DNA from: Alphaproteobacteria bacterium
GTDB taxonomy: Bacteria > Pseudomonadota > Gammaproteobacteria > Burkholderiales > Burkholderiaceae_C
Assembly: GCA_030054175.1 (NCBI GenBank)
Contig: JASGCM010000004.1
Coordinates: 62,001 to 126,000, forward strand
Length of the DNA stretch: 64,000 nucleotides
Direction of reading: 5' to 3'
This document shows positions 44,799-52,753 of this stretch, piece by piece (the first letter of the stretch is position 1; each line of letters begins with the position of its first letter). The notes under the pieces are model-generated. The model was not told where the DNA came from. It saw only the letters and a list, made by a program, of their open reading frames with translations, and did no database searches. Both the position numbers and the translations under genes were made by a program.

Positions 44799-45383
44799 AT
44801 GAGTTGGGATGCATTGTGGGTCTCGACCGGCGTCGTCACGCTGGCCGAAATGGGCGATAAAACGCAGTTGTTGGCTTTCATCTTGGCCGCGCGCTTCAAA
44901 AAACCCGTACCCATCATTTTGGGCATCTTGCTGGCTACCTTGGTCAACCACGGGCTGGCCGGTGCCTTGGGCAGTTGGATCACCAGCGTGCTCAGCCCGG
45001 TGGTGTTGCGCTGGGTGCTGGGCTTGTCCTTCATCGCGATGGCGGCCTGGACGCTGATCCCCGATAAGATCGAAGAGGAAGAAACCCAGATCGCTCAGCG
45101 CTGGGGCGTGTTTGGGGCGACCCTGATCACATTCTTTTTGGCTGAGATGGGCGACAAAACCCAGATCGCCACGGTGGCCATGGCCGCGCACTATGCCACC
45201 CCGATCTTGGTGGTGATCGGCACCACAATGGGCATGCTGATTGCCGACGTTCCAGCCGTCTTCGTGGGGGACAAGTTGACCGACAAAATCCCGATGCGTC
45301 TGGTTCACGGTGTGGCTGCGGCCATCTTTGCCACGCTGGGAGTGGCGACTTTGATGGGGGCCGGAGCCGATCTGGGTTTATAA
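44799..45383 (+). CDS. GDT1/TMEM165 (UPF0016) cation transporter
   Basis: This 194-residue membrane protein (six helices) has two copies of the family motif EMGDKTQ (about residues 17-23 and 120-126). Family members move Mn2+ or Ca2+ across membranes. ATG 44799 has a GAGGGGGAT ribosome-binding site; the in-frame ATG 44784 is less likely. A strong terminator follows. Confidence 0.9.
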   Translation: MSWDALWVSTGVVTLAEMGDKTQLLAFILAARFKKPVPIILGILLATLVNHGLAGALGSWITSVLSPVVLRWVLGLSFIAMAAWTLIPDKIEEEETQIAQRWGVFGATLITFFLAEMGDKTQIATVAMAAHYATPILVVIGTTMGMLIADVPAVFVGDKLTDKIPMRLVHGVAAAIFATLGVATLMGAGADLGL

Positions 45384-45389
45384 GCCGCC

Positions 45390-45413
45390 CACCCCCACTT
45401 GGGGGATTTTTTT
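45390..45413 (+). terminator. Terminator after the GDT1-type gene
   Basis: CCCCC-ACTT-GGGGG is followed by ATTTTTTT, a compact rho-independent terminator for the apaH-GDT1 transcript. Confidence 0.85.
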
Positions 45414-45480
45414 CAGGACAGGGTTTGGGGGTATCTCATAGGCGCTTGCCCACCCCCTTTTGTACTGGTCAAATGCGCGC

Positions 45481-46805
45481 ATGTCGAGCAAGCCTGAACA
45501 CCAATCTCTGCCTGCCCGCGACGCTCAAGCCGTGGTGCATGGCCTGACCAATTTGTCCGTCCACGCCGAGCGCGGGGCCAGCGTCATCGAATCCGGCCAC
45601 GGCGTGTGGGTGCGTGACATTGAGGGGCGCGAATACATCGAGGCCATGTCGGGATTGTGGTGCATCGCCCTGGGCTATGGCAACGAACGTCTGGCCGATG
45701 TGGCTCATCGCCAGATGAAGCAACTGGCCTATTACCACCTGACGAATCACAAGAGTCACCCACCGGTCATCGCCTTGGCCGAAAAACTGCTTTCGATCGC
45801 CCCAGCGCCCATGTCCAGGATCTGGTTCGCCAGTACCGGTTCGGAAGCCAATGACTGTGCGGCCCGCCTGAGTTGGTATTTTTGGAATGCGATGGGACAG
45901 CCGCAAAAGCGCCAATTCATCGCCCACAAACTGTGGCCTACCATGGCAACACGATCGCCTCGGCCAGCCTGTCGGGTGTCAGCTATGCGCACGATCGATT
46001 CAACCTGCCCCTGCCCGGCTTTCATCATGTGACCACGCCGCACTACACCCGACACGGCCAACCCGGCGAGAGCGAAGAGGCCTTCAGCGACCGCCTGATT
46101 GCCGACATCGAGCGCTTGATCGAACAACAAGGTGCGCACACCATCGCCGCTTTTTTCACCGAGCCAGTGATGGGTGCGGGCGGCATCGTGGTCACGCCGG
46201 CACGCTATTACGAGCGTTTGCAAGCCTTGCTGAAAAAGCACAATATCTTATTGGTATGTGACGAAGTGGTCACCGCATTTGGCCGCACGAGTGAGATGTT
46301 TGGTTCAACCACCATGAATCTGCAATCCGATTTGCTGATCTGCGCCAAAGCGCTGTCCAGCGCATACATACCCATCTCGGCGCTGATGATCGGCCCACGC
46401 GTGTACGAGGCCATTGAACGCCAAAGCGGCGAGTTGGGGCTGTTTGGGCTGACCATGACCTACTCGGGCCATCCGGTGGCCTCTGCGGTCGCTCTCGAGA
46501 CCCTGAAGATTTACGAAGAAGAGCGCATCGTTGACCATGTTCGCTCGGTCTCGCCCGCGTTCTTGGGTGGTTTGCATGCCCGATCTGGCCACCCGATGGT
46601 CAAAGAGGTGCGTGGCATCGGCTTGCTGGCCGGCGTGGAACAGGTGGCTGGCCGGGAGCGCTACTGCGCCCGCATCGCCGAAAAGGAGGGGCTGATTGTG
46701 CGCGCCATCGGCGACACCATTGCTTTTTGCCCGCCACTGATCATCAGCGAAGCCGAGGTGCAGTCGCTGCTGGAGCGATTCAACCGCGCGCTGGACAGGC
46801 TTTAA
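45481..46805 (+). pseudogene. Class III omega-aminotransferase, frameshifted
   Basis: The product would be a PLP-dependent class III aminotransferase of about 440 residues. The first part (from MSSKPEHQSLPARDAQAVVH, with GSEANDCAARLSWYFWNAMG) reads to about 45935. Then the frame changes, and from YHGNTIASASLSG on the second frame continues to 46805 (DEVVTAFGRTSEMFG, PLP lysine in LICAKALSSAYIP). Compared with the usual HKRGYHGN, two extra bases seem to lie near 45935-45945. Either the gene is inactive or this is a sequence error. The gene overlaps the convergent quinone-reductase end by 4 nt. Confidence 0.85.
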
Positions 46806-47818
46806 GTGATATCCGACACCCGGATCACCACATTGGCACCGGCCTGGCCCGAATCAAGGTAGTCGTGGGCCTGAGCGGTCTCTTCCAACGCAAAAACCCG
46901 ATCCACATGCTCGACAATCGGGCGTGGCGTTCCGCGCGCGCCCGCTCCACTGAGCCACAAACAAATGTCAGACAGCGCCGAAAGCAAGGCGTCGGGCTGC
47001 AGTTCGTACATGAAAACCCAACGCAGGGTCTGGTTCTTCATCATGAAGGCGTAAAAGGGCAAAACTGGCGTCGGCTGAGCATCTGAAGCGTAGCAACTGA
47101 TGACGCCGTGTGGTCGCAGAACCTGCTGGGTGATGGGCAGGTTCTGCCCAAAGGCCACCTCGATGATGCGGTGTACGCCCTCGCCCTGGGTGATTTGCAT
47201 CACCTGAGCCGACACATCTTCCTTTTGATAGTTGATGACATGGTCTGCCCCGGCCAGTCTTGCGCTCTCAGCCTTGGCCGCCGAGCTCACGGTGGCAATC
47301 ACCTTGGCGCCGCCCCAACGGGCCATTTGAATCGCACAATGGCCCACTGCACCTGCGCCACCCTGGACCAGCACAGTCTGACCCACGATCGGGCCATCGG
47401 CAAAGAGCGCCCGATGAGCCGTGAGCGCCGGAATGCCCACGCAAGCGCCGTAAGCCATGCTCACCCGCTGCGGCAAAGGTTGCACCAACTGCACCGGCAA
47501 CACCACCTCTTCGGCATTGGTGCCATGGGGGCGTTTCCATTGGGCGCTATAAACCCATACCCGATCTCCCACCGCCAGCCTTTGAACGCCCGGGCCCAAT
47601 TCGGCCACCACGCCAGCACCATCGCTGTTGGGGATGATCAGCGGAAAGGCGTGGGGCTGGCCGTTGAAGCCCTTGCGGCGTTTGATGTCAGACGGGTTCA
47701 GGCCCGAGCACGCGAGGCGCACGCGCACCTCGCCGGCGCCAACGGGCGAGCTGGGCATCTCGCCCACTTCAATCACTTCTTGGGCGGGGCCTTGCCGCCG
47801 ATACCATGCTGCTTTCAT
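46802..47818 (-). CDS. Quinone oxidoreductase / zinc-type alcohol dehydrogenase family (MDR)
   Basis: This 338-residue medium-chain dehydrogenase/reductase has a GroES-like N-terminus (PSDIKRRKGF, VAELGPGVQRLAVGDRVWVY) and a Rossmann segment with VQGGAGAVGHCAIQMARWGG near 150-170. Zinc ligands are absent, as in the NADPH:quinone reductase branch. Its substrate is unknown. The start at 47818 is adjacent to a divergent intergenic region. Confidence 0.88.
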   Translation of the reverse strand: MKAAWYRRQGPAQEVIEVGEMPSSPVGAGEVRVRLACSGLNPSDIKRRKGFNGQPHAFPLIIPNSDGAGVVAELGPGVQRLAVGDRVWVYSAQWKRPHGTNAEEVVLPVQLVQPLPQRVSMAYGACVGIPALTAHRALFADGPIVGQTVLVQGGAGAVGHCAIQMARWGGAKVIATVSSAAKAESARLAGADHVINYQKEDVSAQVMQITQGEGVHRIIEVAFGQNLPITQQVLRPHGVISCYASDAQPTPVLPFYAFMMKNQTLRWVFMYELQPDALLSALSDICLWLSGAGARGTPRPIVEHVDRVFALEETAQAHDYLDSGQAGANVVIRVSDIT

Positions 47819-48040
47819 TGGACCCTCTGGTCTGTTGTGTAGGGTGGCTGATCACTGAGTTCAGTCTATCGAACCTGGGCTTCATCTGCATCAGGGCGAA
47901 CCAGGGTGAAGGGCCAAGCATTGATGCGATAATGACGGCCATACAAGCTCTTCGCAAGGTCTCTGATTTATCCGGACTCGTGCAACGCCCCAGCGGCCAC
48001 CGATTCTGTATGGAATGATCGTTAGACCCCACACGACCCC

Positions 48041-48499
48041 ATGAAACCGAATGTACTGATTGCCAGCATCGCCTTGCTGACTGGCACCGCTTTTGCACAA
48101 ACCATCACTGTCACGGATGCCTGGGTTCGCGCCACGGTCCCCGGCCAGAATGCCACCGGCGCCTTCATGAAACTGAGGGCCGCTGAAAACGTCCGCCTGA
48201 TCTCGGTCAGCAGCGCTGCAGCCGGCGTGGTCGAGGTCCATGAAATGAAATTGGACCAACAAGTGATGCGCATGTCGGCCCTGCCCAACGGGCTCGAGTT
48301 GCCTGCCGGCAAAACCGTGGAACTCAAACCCGGTGGCTACCACGTGATGCTGATGGACCTGAAGGCCGCATTGCCTGTCGATGGTCAAGTGGCGTTGACA
48401 CTGATCTTCCAAGACGCCAAGGGCAAGCAGACCCAGCAAGAGTTGAAGGTGCCTGTCCGCTCCATGGGCGGCGCATCGGCCCATCAGCATAAGCACTGA
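48041..48499 (+). CDS. Periplasmic copper chaperone PCu(A)C
   Basis: This 152-residue protein has a signal peptide (LIASIALLTGTAFAQ, cleavage after about residue 20) and a PCu(A)C domain. The Cu(I) site appears as H in VEVHEMKLDQQVMRM with following Met residues, and as HVM in GGYHVMLMDL. A His-rich tail (SAHQHKH) adds metal-binding capacity. The family loads copper into cytochrome oxidase or supports copper handling in the periplasm. Confidence 0.93.
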   Translation: MKPNVLIASIALLTGTAFAQTITVTDAWVRATVPGQNATGAFMKLRAAENVRLISVSSAAAGVVEVHEMKLDQQVMRMSALPNGLELPAGKTVELKPGGYHVMLMDLKAALPVDGQVALTLIFQDAKGKQTQQELKVPVRSMGGASAHQHKH

Positions 48500-48597
48500 G
48501 CCCCGTCGGCACGAAGGGCCGATGCCACTCTTGATCTCACGCCCCCCCCCTGAATCTGATGTTCAGAGCCCACCAGAGTGCTGAAGCGGTGGTCACA

Positions 48598-49134
48598 CTA
48601 GGGGCATCTTTCAAGACTTGAAGTACTTGGACTGTGGTTCAAAGCAACGCAACGCAATTTTCCGGGCAGGCCCGACGCCTGCATCGCAATGTAATCTCGG
48701 ATCAATGGCGCCGCTTTCCAGGGTCGAACATTGCCGCTCCAGACTGCATTGGAGACGATATTCCACTGGCCTTCAACGCGCTTCAAAGTGACCACCGCTG
48801 GCAGCAACTCGGCGAATTCCGCTTCGGCCAACACCCAGCCCTGATATGCCCAAACGCCGATGAGCTGGCCCGACATGGATTGCGGCGGACTGTACCCTTG
48901 AACCACTGCCCAAACCTGTTGGTGTAGCGGGTGCTCTGCCCCATGGTTGGACACCTCGTTGCAGTCACGAGTCAGGGCATTGAGTTGGTTTTTGACCATA
49001 CCCACCGCATCTACGGGTCGGCCGTCCACTTCAAGGATCAGTCGCCCGTCAAACTTGACCCAACGGACATGGTTGAACACCAATCCGACCCCGAGCAGGA
49101 CAAGCACCAGCAGCCAAAACCGTTTCTTGATCAT
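48598..49134 (-). CDS. Hypothetical membrane-anchored protein
   Basis: 178 residues begin with a signal anchor (KRFWLLVLVLLGVGLVFNHV) and continue with a soluble domain of unknown fold (LILEVDGRPVDAVGMVKNQL, GQWNIVSNAVWSGNVRPWKA). No family is recognised. It is flanked by a copper chaperone and a MAPEG protein. Confidence 0.6.
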   Translation of the reverse strand: MIKKRFWLLVLVLLGVGLVFNHVRWVKFDGRLILEVDGRPVDAVGMVKNQLNALTRDCNEVSNHGAEHPLHQQVWAVVQGYSPPQSMSGQLIGVWAYQGWVLAEAEFAELLPAVVTLKRVEGQWNIVSNAVWSGNVRPWKAAPLIRDYIAMQASGLPGKLRCVALNHSPSTSSLERCP

Positions 49135-49186
49135 GCGCAGGTTCTAGGCTAGCGCTGTGCCGTGCTCCTCAAGAGGAATTTGCGGG

Positions 49187-49588
49187 TCAGAGAAAGGCGA
49201 TGGCATACAGGTAAATCACACAGCCAAAGCCCACGGTCCAGCACATGGAGCGCCATGCGGCTTTATCGGCCAAGTAGCAGGCGACATACGCCACTCTGGC
49301 GGCAATGAAGAGCCAGGTCACGAATTCAATGGTTTCAACCTCTGCACCGCCCAGCACCGACCAGATCACGCCAACAGCAAAGAACGGAAAAGCTTCAAAA
49401 CAGTTGTGTTGCGCTGCATTGGCCCGGGCGGACATGCCCTCGAGCGAGGCATACCAAATGCGCGGGTTGTGGTTGTCGTAGTCCTTGCGACCCCACTTGG
49501 CGATGCCGGCGCAGACGATGGGCATGATGCCCGCAATCATGACGGCAAAAGCGACGGAAGCAAATTCAAAACTCTCTAACATATCCAA
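49187..49588 (-). CDS. MAPEG-family membrane protein
   Basis: The 133-residue protein (four helices) matches the MAPEG family: IVCAGIAKWGRKDYDNHNPR, the signature NAAQHNCFEAFPFFAVGVIW, and FIAARVAYVACYLADKAAWR. Family members are membrane-bound glutathione transferase-like or eicosanoid enzymes; bacterial roles are little known. M3 (49582) is an alternative start. Confidence 0.9.
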   Translation of the reverse strand: MDMLESFEFASVAFAVMIAGIMPIVCAGIAKWGRKDYDNHNPRIWYASLEGMSARANAAQHNCFEAFPFFAVGVIWSVLGGAEVETIEFVTWLFIAARVAYVACYLADKAAWRSMCWTVGFGCVIYLYAIAFL

Positions 49589-49819
49589 TTTCTGTCGGGT
49601 TCAAAAGGTGATGTGAACAGCGAAAAACTCTCGGTGAGTCTACTTGAAGGTCTGAAGACACATGGACTTGAGCGACTAACCCCTTGGGAAAGTTGCTTAT
49701 TGGAACCGGGCCACTTGAGCCCGATCGGATCTGGCTTGGGGCCTTGAAGGCCTTCAAACTTCCACGAAATCAGCATAAACCCGAAACACCGAATCAAGGT
49801 GCTTGGATAGAGTCGGGGC

Positions 49820-50779
49820 ATGCGAAGACGTTTATTCACCCAATCCTTGGCGGCCGGTCTGGCCTTGCCCCAAGTTTCATCCCTTTGGGCACAGAGCCAA
49901 ACGATCAAGTTGGTCGTGGGCTTTGCGGCTGGTGGCTCTGTGGACCTGACCGCAAGGGCCATGGCGGAATCGATGCGGGAGACTTTGGGTCGCTCGGTGC
50001 TGGTGGAAAACCGGCCAGGCGCGTCGGGGCGCTTTGCGCCGGAAACCATCCGACAGGCCCGCCCCGATGGGGACACCTTGATGCTGGTCCCACACGGGCC
50101 CATGACGCTGTTTCAATGGCTGCACCTTCAATTGCGATACGACGCCGTGAAAGACTTCACGCCCATTGGGCGGGTATGCGTGGTCGACTATGCCCTGACC
50201 ACCGGGCCTGCCACCCCAGCCAAAACCGTGGGGGAGTATCTGCAATGGGCTCAAAACCCAGCGCACAAAGCCGCTTATGGCTCTCCGGGTGCGGGCACCA
50301 TTCCGCATTTCATTGGCCAAGGCTTGATGCAAAAAACCAGAACTGACATGGTCCATGTCCCCTACAAGGGCTCGGCATTGACCATGGTCGATTTGATGGC
50401 CGGCAATCTGTCTTTGGGTGTGTCCCCTTTGCCTGACGCAGTCGAACATCACCGCAACGGACGGGTGCGGGTATTGGCCACCACGGGCTCACAGCGCAAC
50501 CCGGTGCTGCCTGAGATCCCCACCCTCAGAGAGTCGGGCATAGACCTGGTGGTCGATGGTTGGTACGGCATTTATGGGCCCGCTGGGATGGCGGATGCCT
50601 CATTGCAGTCACTGACCCGCGCGCTGGAAATGGCGGTCACCAGACAGGCCGACTTCTTCACCAAAAATGCCATGCGCGGAGCCTATCTGCGACCCGATGC
50701 CTTGGCTCAGTTGCAACGCGCGGAAGCGGCGCAGTGGGAGCCCTGGGTGAAGGCCTCGGGATTCAAAGCCGAAGATTGA
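49820..50779 (+). CDS. Bug-family substrate-binding protein
   Basis: This 319-residue periplasmic protein has a signal (MRRRLFTQSLAAGLALPQVS) and the Bug pattern (IKLVVGFAAGGSVDLTARAM, VLVENRPGASGRFAPETIRQ, YGSPGAGTIPHFIGQGLMQK). It is a second Bug protein in the window and also lacks a permease nearby. The ligand is unknown, usually a carboxylate. Confidence 0.92.
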   Translation: MRRRLFTQSLAAGLALPQVSSLWAQSQTIKLVVGFAAGGSVDLTARAMAESMRETLGRSVLVENRPGASGRFAPETIRQARPDGDTLMLVPHGPMTLFQWLHLQLRYDAVKDFTPIGRVCVVDYALTTGPATPAKTVGEYLQWAQNPAHKAAYGSPGAGTIPHFIGQGLMQKTRTDMVHVPYKGSALTMVDLMAGNLSLGVSPLPDAVEHHRNGRVRVLATTGSQRNPVLPEIPTLRESGIDLVVDGWYGIYGPAGMADASLQSLTRALEMAVTRQADFFTKNAMRGAYLRPDALAQLQRAEAAQWEPWVKASGFKAED

Positions 50780-50924
50780 GCGACATCCACCCAATCATGG
50801 ATTGAATGGGTGGTGACCTACTCTCGCTCAGAGGAATAGGGGCTGTGCAGTTTGATCTGATGGCGGGAACATGTCATTCGCCCCGTCACCAGAAGTCTGG
50901 TTCAGCAGTTCTCCAATTGAATGC

Positions 50925-52145
50925 TCACTGAAGCTTTCCAGACTTAACTCGAACTGCTTGGGAACTGACATTGGGCAGACTACCGATTGATCGAGCAACC
51001 GAGGCATCCAGTGTGGCCGGATCAATCAAATTGGATGCATTGGCATCCAACAAAATAGTCCCTCCATTTGGCACAGAACTTTTTCTAACAGATGTAGCCC
51101 TGGGTACCGAATGCGTTTTGGTCAACCACGCCAAACGGACAGGCACATTGGCCGCTCCCATGGTGGCAGATTTGTTAGACCAAAACACGGCATCGCCATT
51201 TTCTCGGGATGCGTCCCCAGGACCATTCCCTTGCCCAGGGTTGTCACGCTTACTCAGACTGGAGCCAAATCCACCAGTAAGATTGTAGATAACGCCATCA
51301 ACTGTGACGTAATCAACAACACCCGTGTACCGGCTACCGTCCAGGCTATAGATGCCATAAGCCCATGCATTTGTTCTTACACCTTGTGCATTGAGATCGC
51401 GCGAAAAGCAATCTTCATTGCTGCCCTGTGTTTGAAAACAAATGTGGGAGTCATTGAACCCCAGCCTGACTGGATTGACCGCAGAAAAACCAGCTTCCGT
51501 ACTCAGTTTGTAAACGGCCTTTTTATTCAAGAAATCAGCGTATGCCGCAAAGTATGTGTTGTTTGCGGGAATTTTTCCGGTCACTTTGAATTGATTACCC
51601 AAGGGCTCGATTCGAAAGGTGGCCAAAAGTTGACCATCTGACTTTCTTTCATCAGCCGCATCAATCGTGAACCGGCCCAAAGGCTCGGATGCAGTCGGGG
51701 ATGCGGTGACATTGACCTTGAGATAAACAACCACATCAGGACTTCCGGGGTAAACCGCTGATTGAGTATCGTCGTACCAAAATTTTCCAATCACATTGCC
51801 GTTGACGCCAGAGGACAAATTGGCCACAGCAGCAATTGAAGTCTTACCGTCTTCATTACCCTTGCATGGTTTTTCATTGACTTCGACACGGACATTGCCC
51901 TGGTTAAGGAGTTCGGGCTTCCACAGTTGCCGCAAAACACAAACCATCTCGTCGGGGATGGTCAAGACGCCATCGTTGTACAAGGTCTCCCACTCAGAAG
52001 TAACAGCGTTGTAATCGTTACCATATAGTGAAATGATTTTTTGACCTTGTATGTCGGTTTCAATGTCGATCAGCCCGGTGGCAATCACCCCAAAAACGCC
52101 GGCAAGCAGACCACCTGCAATGATTTTTTTAAAGATGGGTCTCAT
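50925..52145 (-). CDS. Exported protein of unknown function
   Basis: 406 residues with an N-terminal signal anchor (RPIFKKIIAGGLLAGVFGVI). The mature part is Thr/Asn/Gly-rich and beta-like, with four cysteines (CVLRQLWKP, CKGNEDGK, CFQTQGSNEDC). No family is recognised. Its ATG overlaps the stop of a 43-residue lipoprotein gene (ATGA), so the two are coupled. Near the C-terminus another frame (VPKQFELSLESFSEHSIGEL and further to 50828) looks equally coding-like, so a late frameshift is possible. Base composition upstream is AT-rich, unlike neighbours. Confidence 0.6.
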   Translation of the reverse strand: MRPIFKKIIAGGLLAGVFGVIATGLIDIETDIQGQKIISLYGNDYNAVTSEWETLYNDGVLTIPDEMVCVLRQLWKPELLNQGNVRVEVNEKPCKGNEDGKTSIAAVANLSSGVNGNVIGKFWYDDTQSAVYPGSPDVVVYLKVNVTASPTASEPLGRFTIDAADERKSDGQLLATFRIEPLGNQFKVTGKIPANNTYFAAYADFLNKKAVYKLSTEAGFSAVNPVRLGFNDSHICFQTQGSNEDCFSRDLNAQGVRTNAWAYGIYSLDGSRYTGVVDYVTVDGVIYNLTGGFGSSLSKRDNPGQGNGPGDASRENGDAVFWSNKSATMGAANVPVRLAWLTKTHSVPRATSVRKSSVPNGGTILLDANASNLIDPATLDASVARSIGSLPNVSSQAVRVKSGKLQ

Positions 52146-52273
52146 TGTGAGATACCTCCACCAATTCGCATGTTCGAGGGCAAGGTTTTGAATTCAACGT
52201 TGCTGCTGGTACCGCCTCCGCAAGCCGATACCACCAATGAGAACAAAAATGCGAAAAAACGAAATTTAATCAT
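52142..52273 (-). CDS. Small lipoprotein upstream of the exported protein
   Basis: A 43-residue frame begins MIKFRFFAFLFSLVVSACGG: a signal peptide with lipobox VSAC and a Gly/Ser start of the mature part. It ends SNMRIGGGISQ, with its TGA overlapping the ATG of the next gene. GGATAAAT precedes the start. It is too short to be found by length filters, but the lipobox and coupling make it convincing. Confidence 0.7.
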   Translation of the reverse strand: MIKFRFFAFLFSLVVSACGGGTSSNVEFKTLPSNMRIGGGISQ

Positions 52274-52452
52274 ATTTATCCAAACAAAAATCTATTTTTT
52301 TCATATTTATAAATCTATTAATTATGACTAGGATAAAGGGTTATTCAGTTGACTGACTGAGGGTGTTCATCGGGAGCGGGTCAAGAGAATCATTGCCCGC
52401 ATTGGCATAAGTGCCTATCGCTCCCTGTACCCTTCAACCAGATCAGCAGTAC

Positions 52453-52477
52453 AAAACAAAAAGCCCCTTGCGGGGCT
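52453..52477 (-). terminator. Terminator after the tRNA-Gly/tRNA-Cys pair
   Basis: On the minus strand AGCCCC-GCAA-GGGGCT is followed by TTTTTG. It ends the minus-strand tRNA transcript. The remaining stretch to 52273 is AT-rich and likely carries the promoter of the lipoprotein gene. Confidence 0.85.
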
Positions 52478-52493
52478 CACTTGTTGATTTATT

Positions 52494-52567
52494 TGGAGGC
52501 GCGGGCCGGAGTCGAACCGACCTACACGGATTTGCAATCCGGTGCATAACCGCTTTGCTACCGCGCC
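52494..52567 (-). tRNA. tRNA-Cys (anticodon GCA)
   Basis: 74 nt with encoded CCA: acceptor GGCGCGG / CCGCGCC, anticodon arm CCGGATTGCAAATCCG with GCA, T-arm GGTTCGACTCC. It lies 46 nt downstream of tRNA-Gly on the same strand. Confidence 0.95.
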
Positions 52568-52579
52568 GTGAATCTGATA

Positions 52580-52607
52580 AAAAAGGGAAGCATGAGCCTC
52601 CCTTTTT
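52580..52607 (-). other. Inverted repeat between the two tRNA genes
   Basis: AAAAAGGGA and TCCCTTTTT form a 9-bp stem between tRNA-Gly and tRNA-Cys. It may be a processing element or partial terminator. Confidence 0.5.
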
Positions 52608-52613
52608 GGAATA

Positions 52614-52689
52614 TGGAGCGGGAAACGAGTCTCGAACTCGCGACCTCAACCTTGGCAAGGTTGCGCTCTACCAACTGAGCTATTCCCGC
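52614..52689 (-). tRNA. tRNA-Gly (anticodon GCC)
   Basis: 76 nt with encoded CCA: acceptor GCGGGAA / TTCCCGC, D-arm AGCTCAGTTGGTAGAGC, anticodon arm CAACC-TTGCCAA-GGTTG with GCC, T-arm with GTTCGAGAC. Confidence 0.95.
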
Positions 52690-52700
52690 GTAGGGATGAG

Positions 52701-52730
52701 AGTATAGCGCATTTTTAGCCCTTTGCACAA
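52701..52730 (-). promoter_or_regulatory. Promoter of the tRNA-Gly/tRNA-Cys unit
   Basis: On the minus strand TATACT (52701-52706) lies 11 nt before tRNA-Gly, with TTGTGC (52725-52730) 18 nt upstream as a possible -35 box. Confidence 0.5.
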
Positions 52731-52746
52731 GAGAGACTAAAAATGC
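52709..52746 (-). terminator. Inverted repeat after lon
   Basis: GCATTTTTAG and CTAAAAATGC form a perfect 10-bp stem just past the lon stop. It may end lon transcription, although it overlaps the tRNA-Gly promoter region. Confidence 0.5.
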
Positions 52747-52753
52747 ACACCCT

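Noticed and set aside
49614..49748. Possible 44-codon frame starting GTG (NSEKLSVSLLEGLKTHGLER) before the second Bug gene
   Set aside because: It has no ribosome-binding site and is short; it could be a remnant but cannot be supported.
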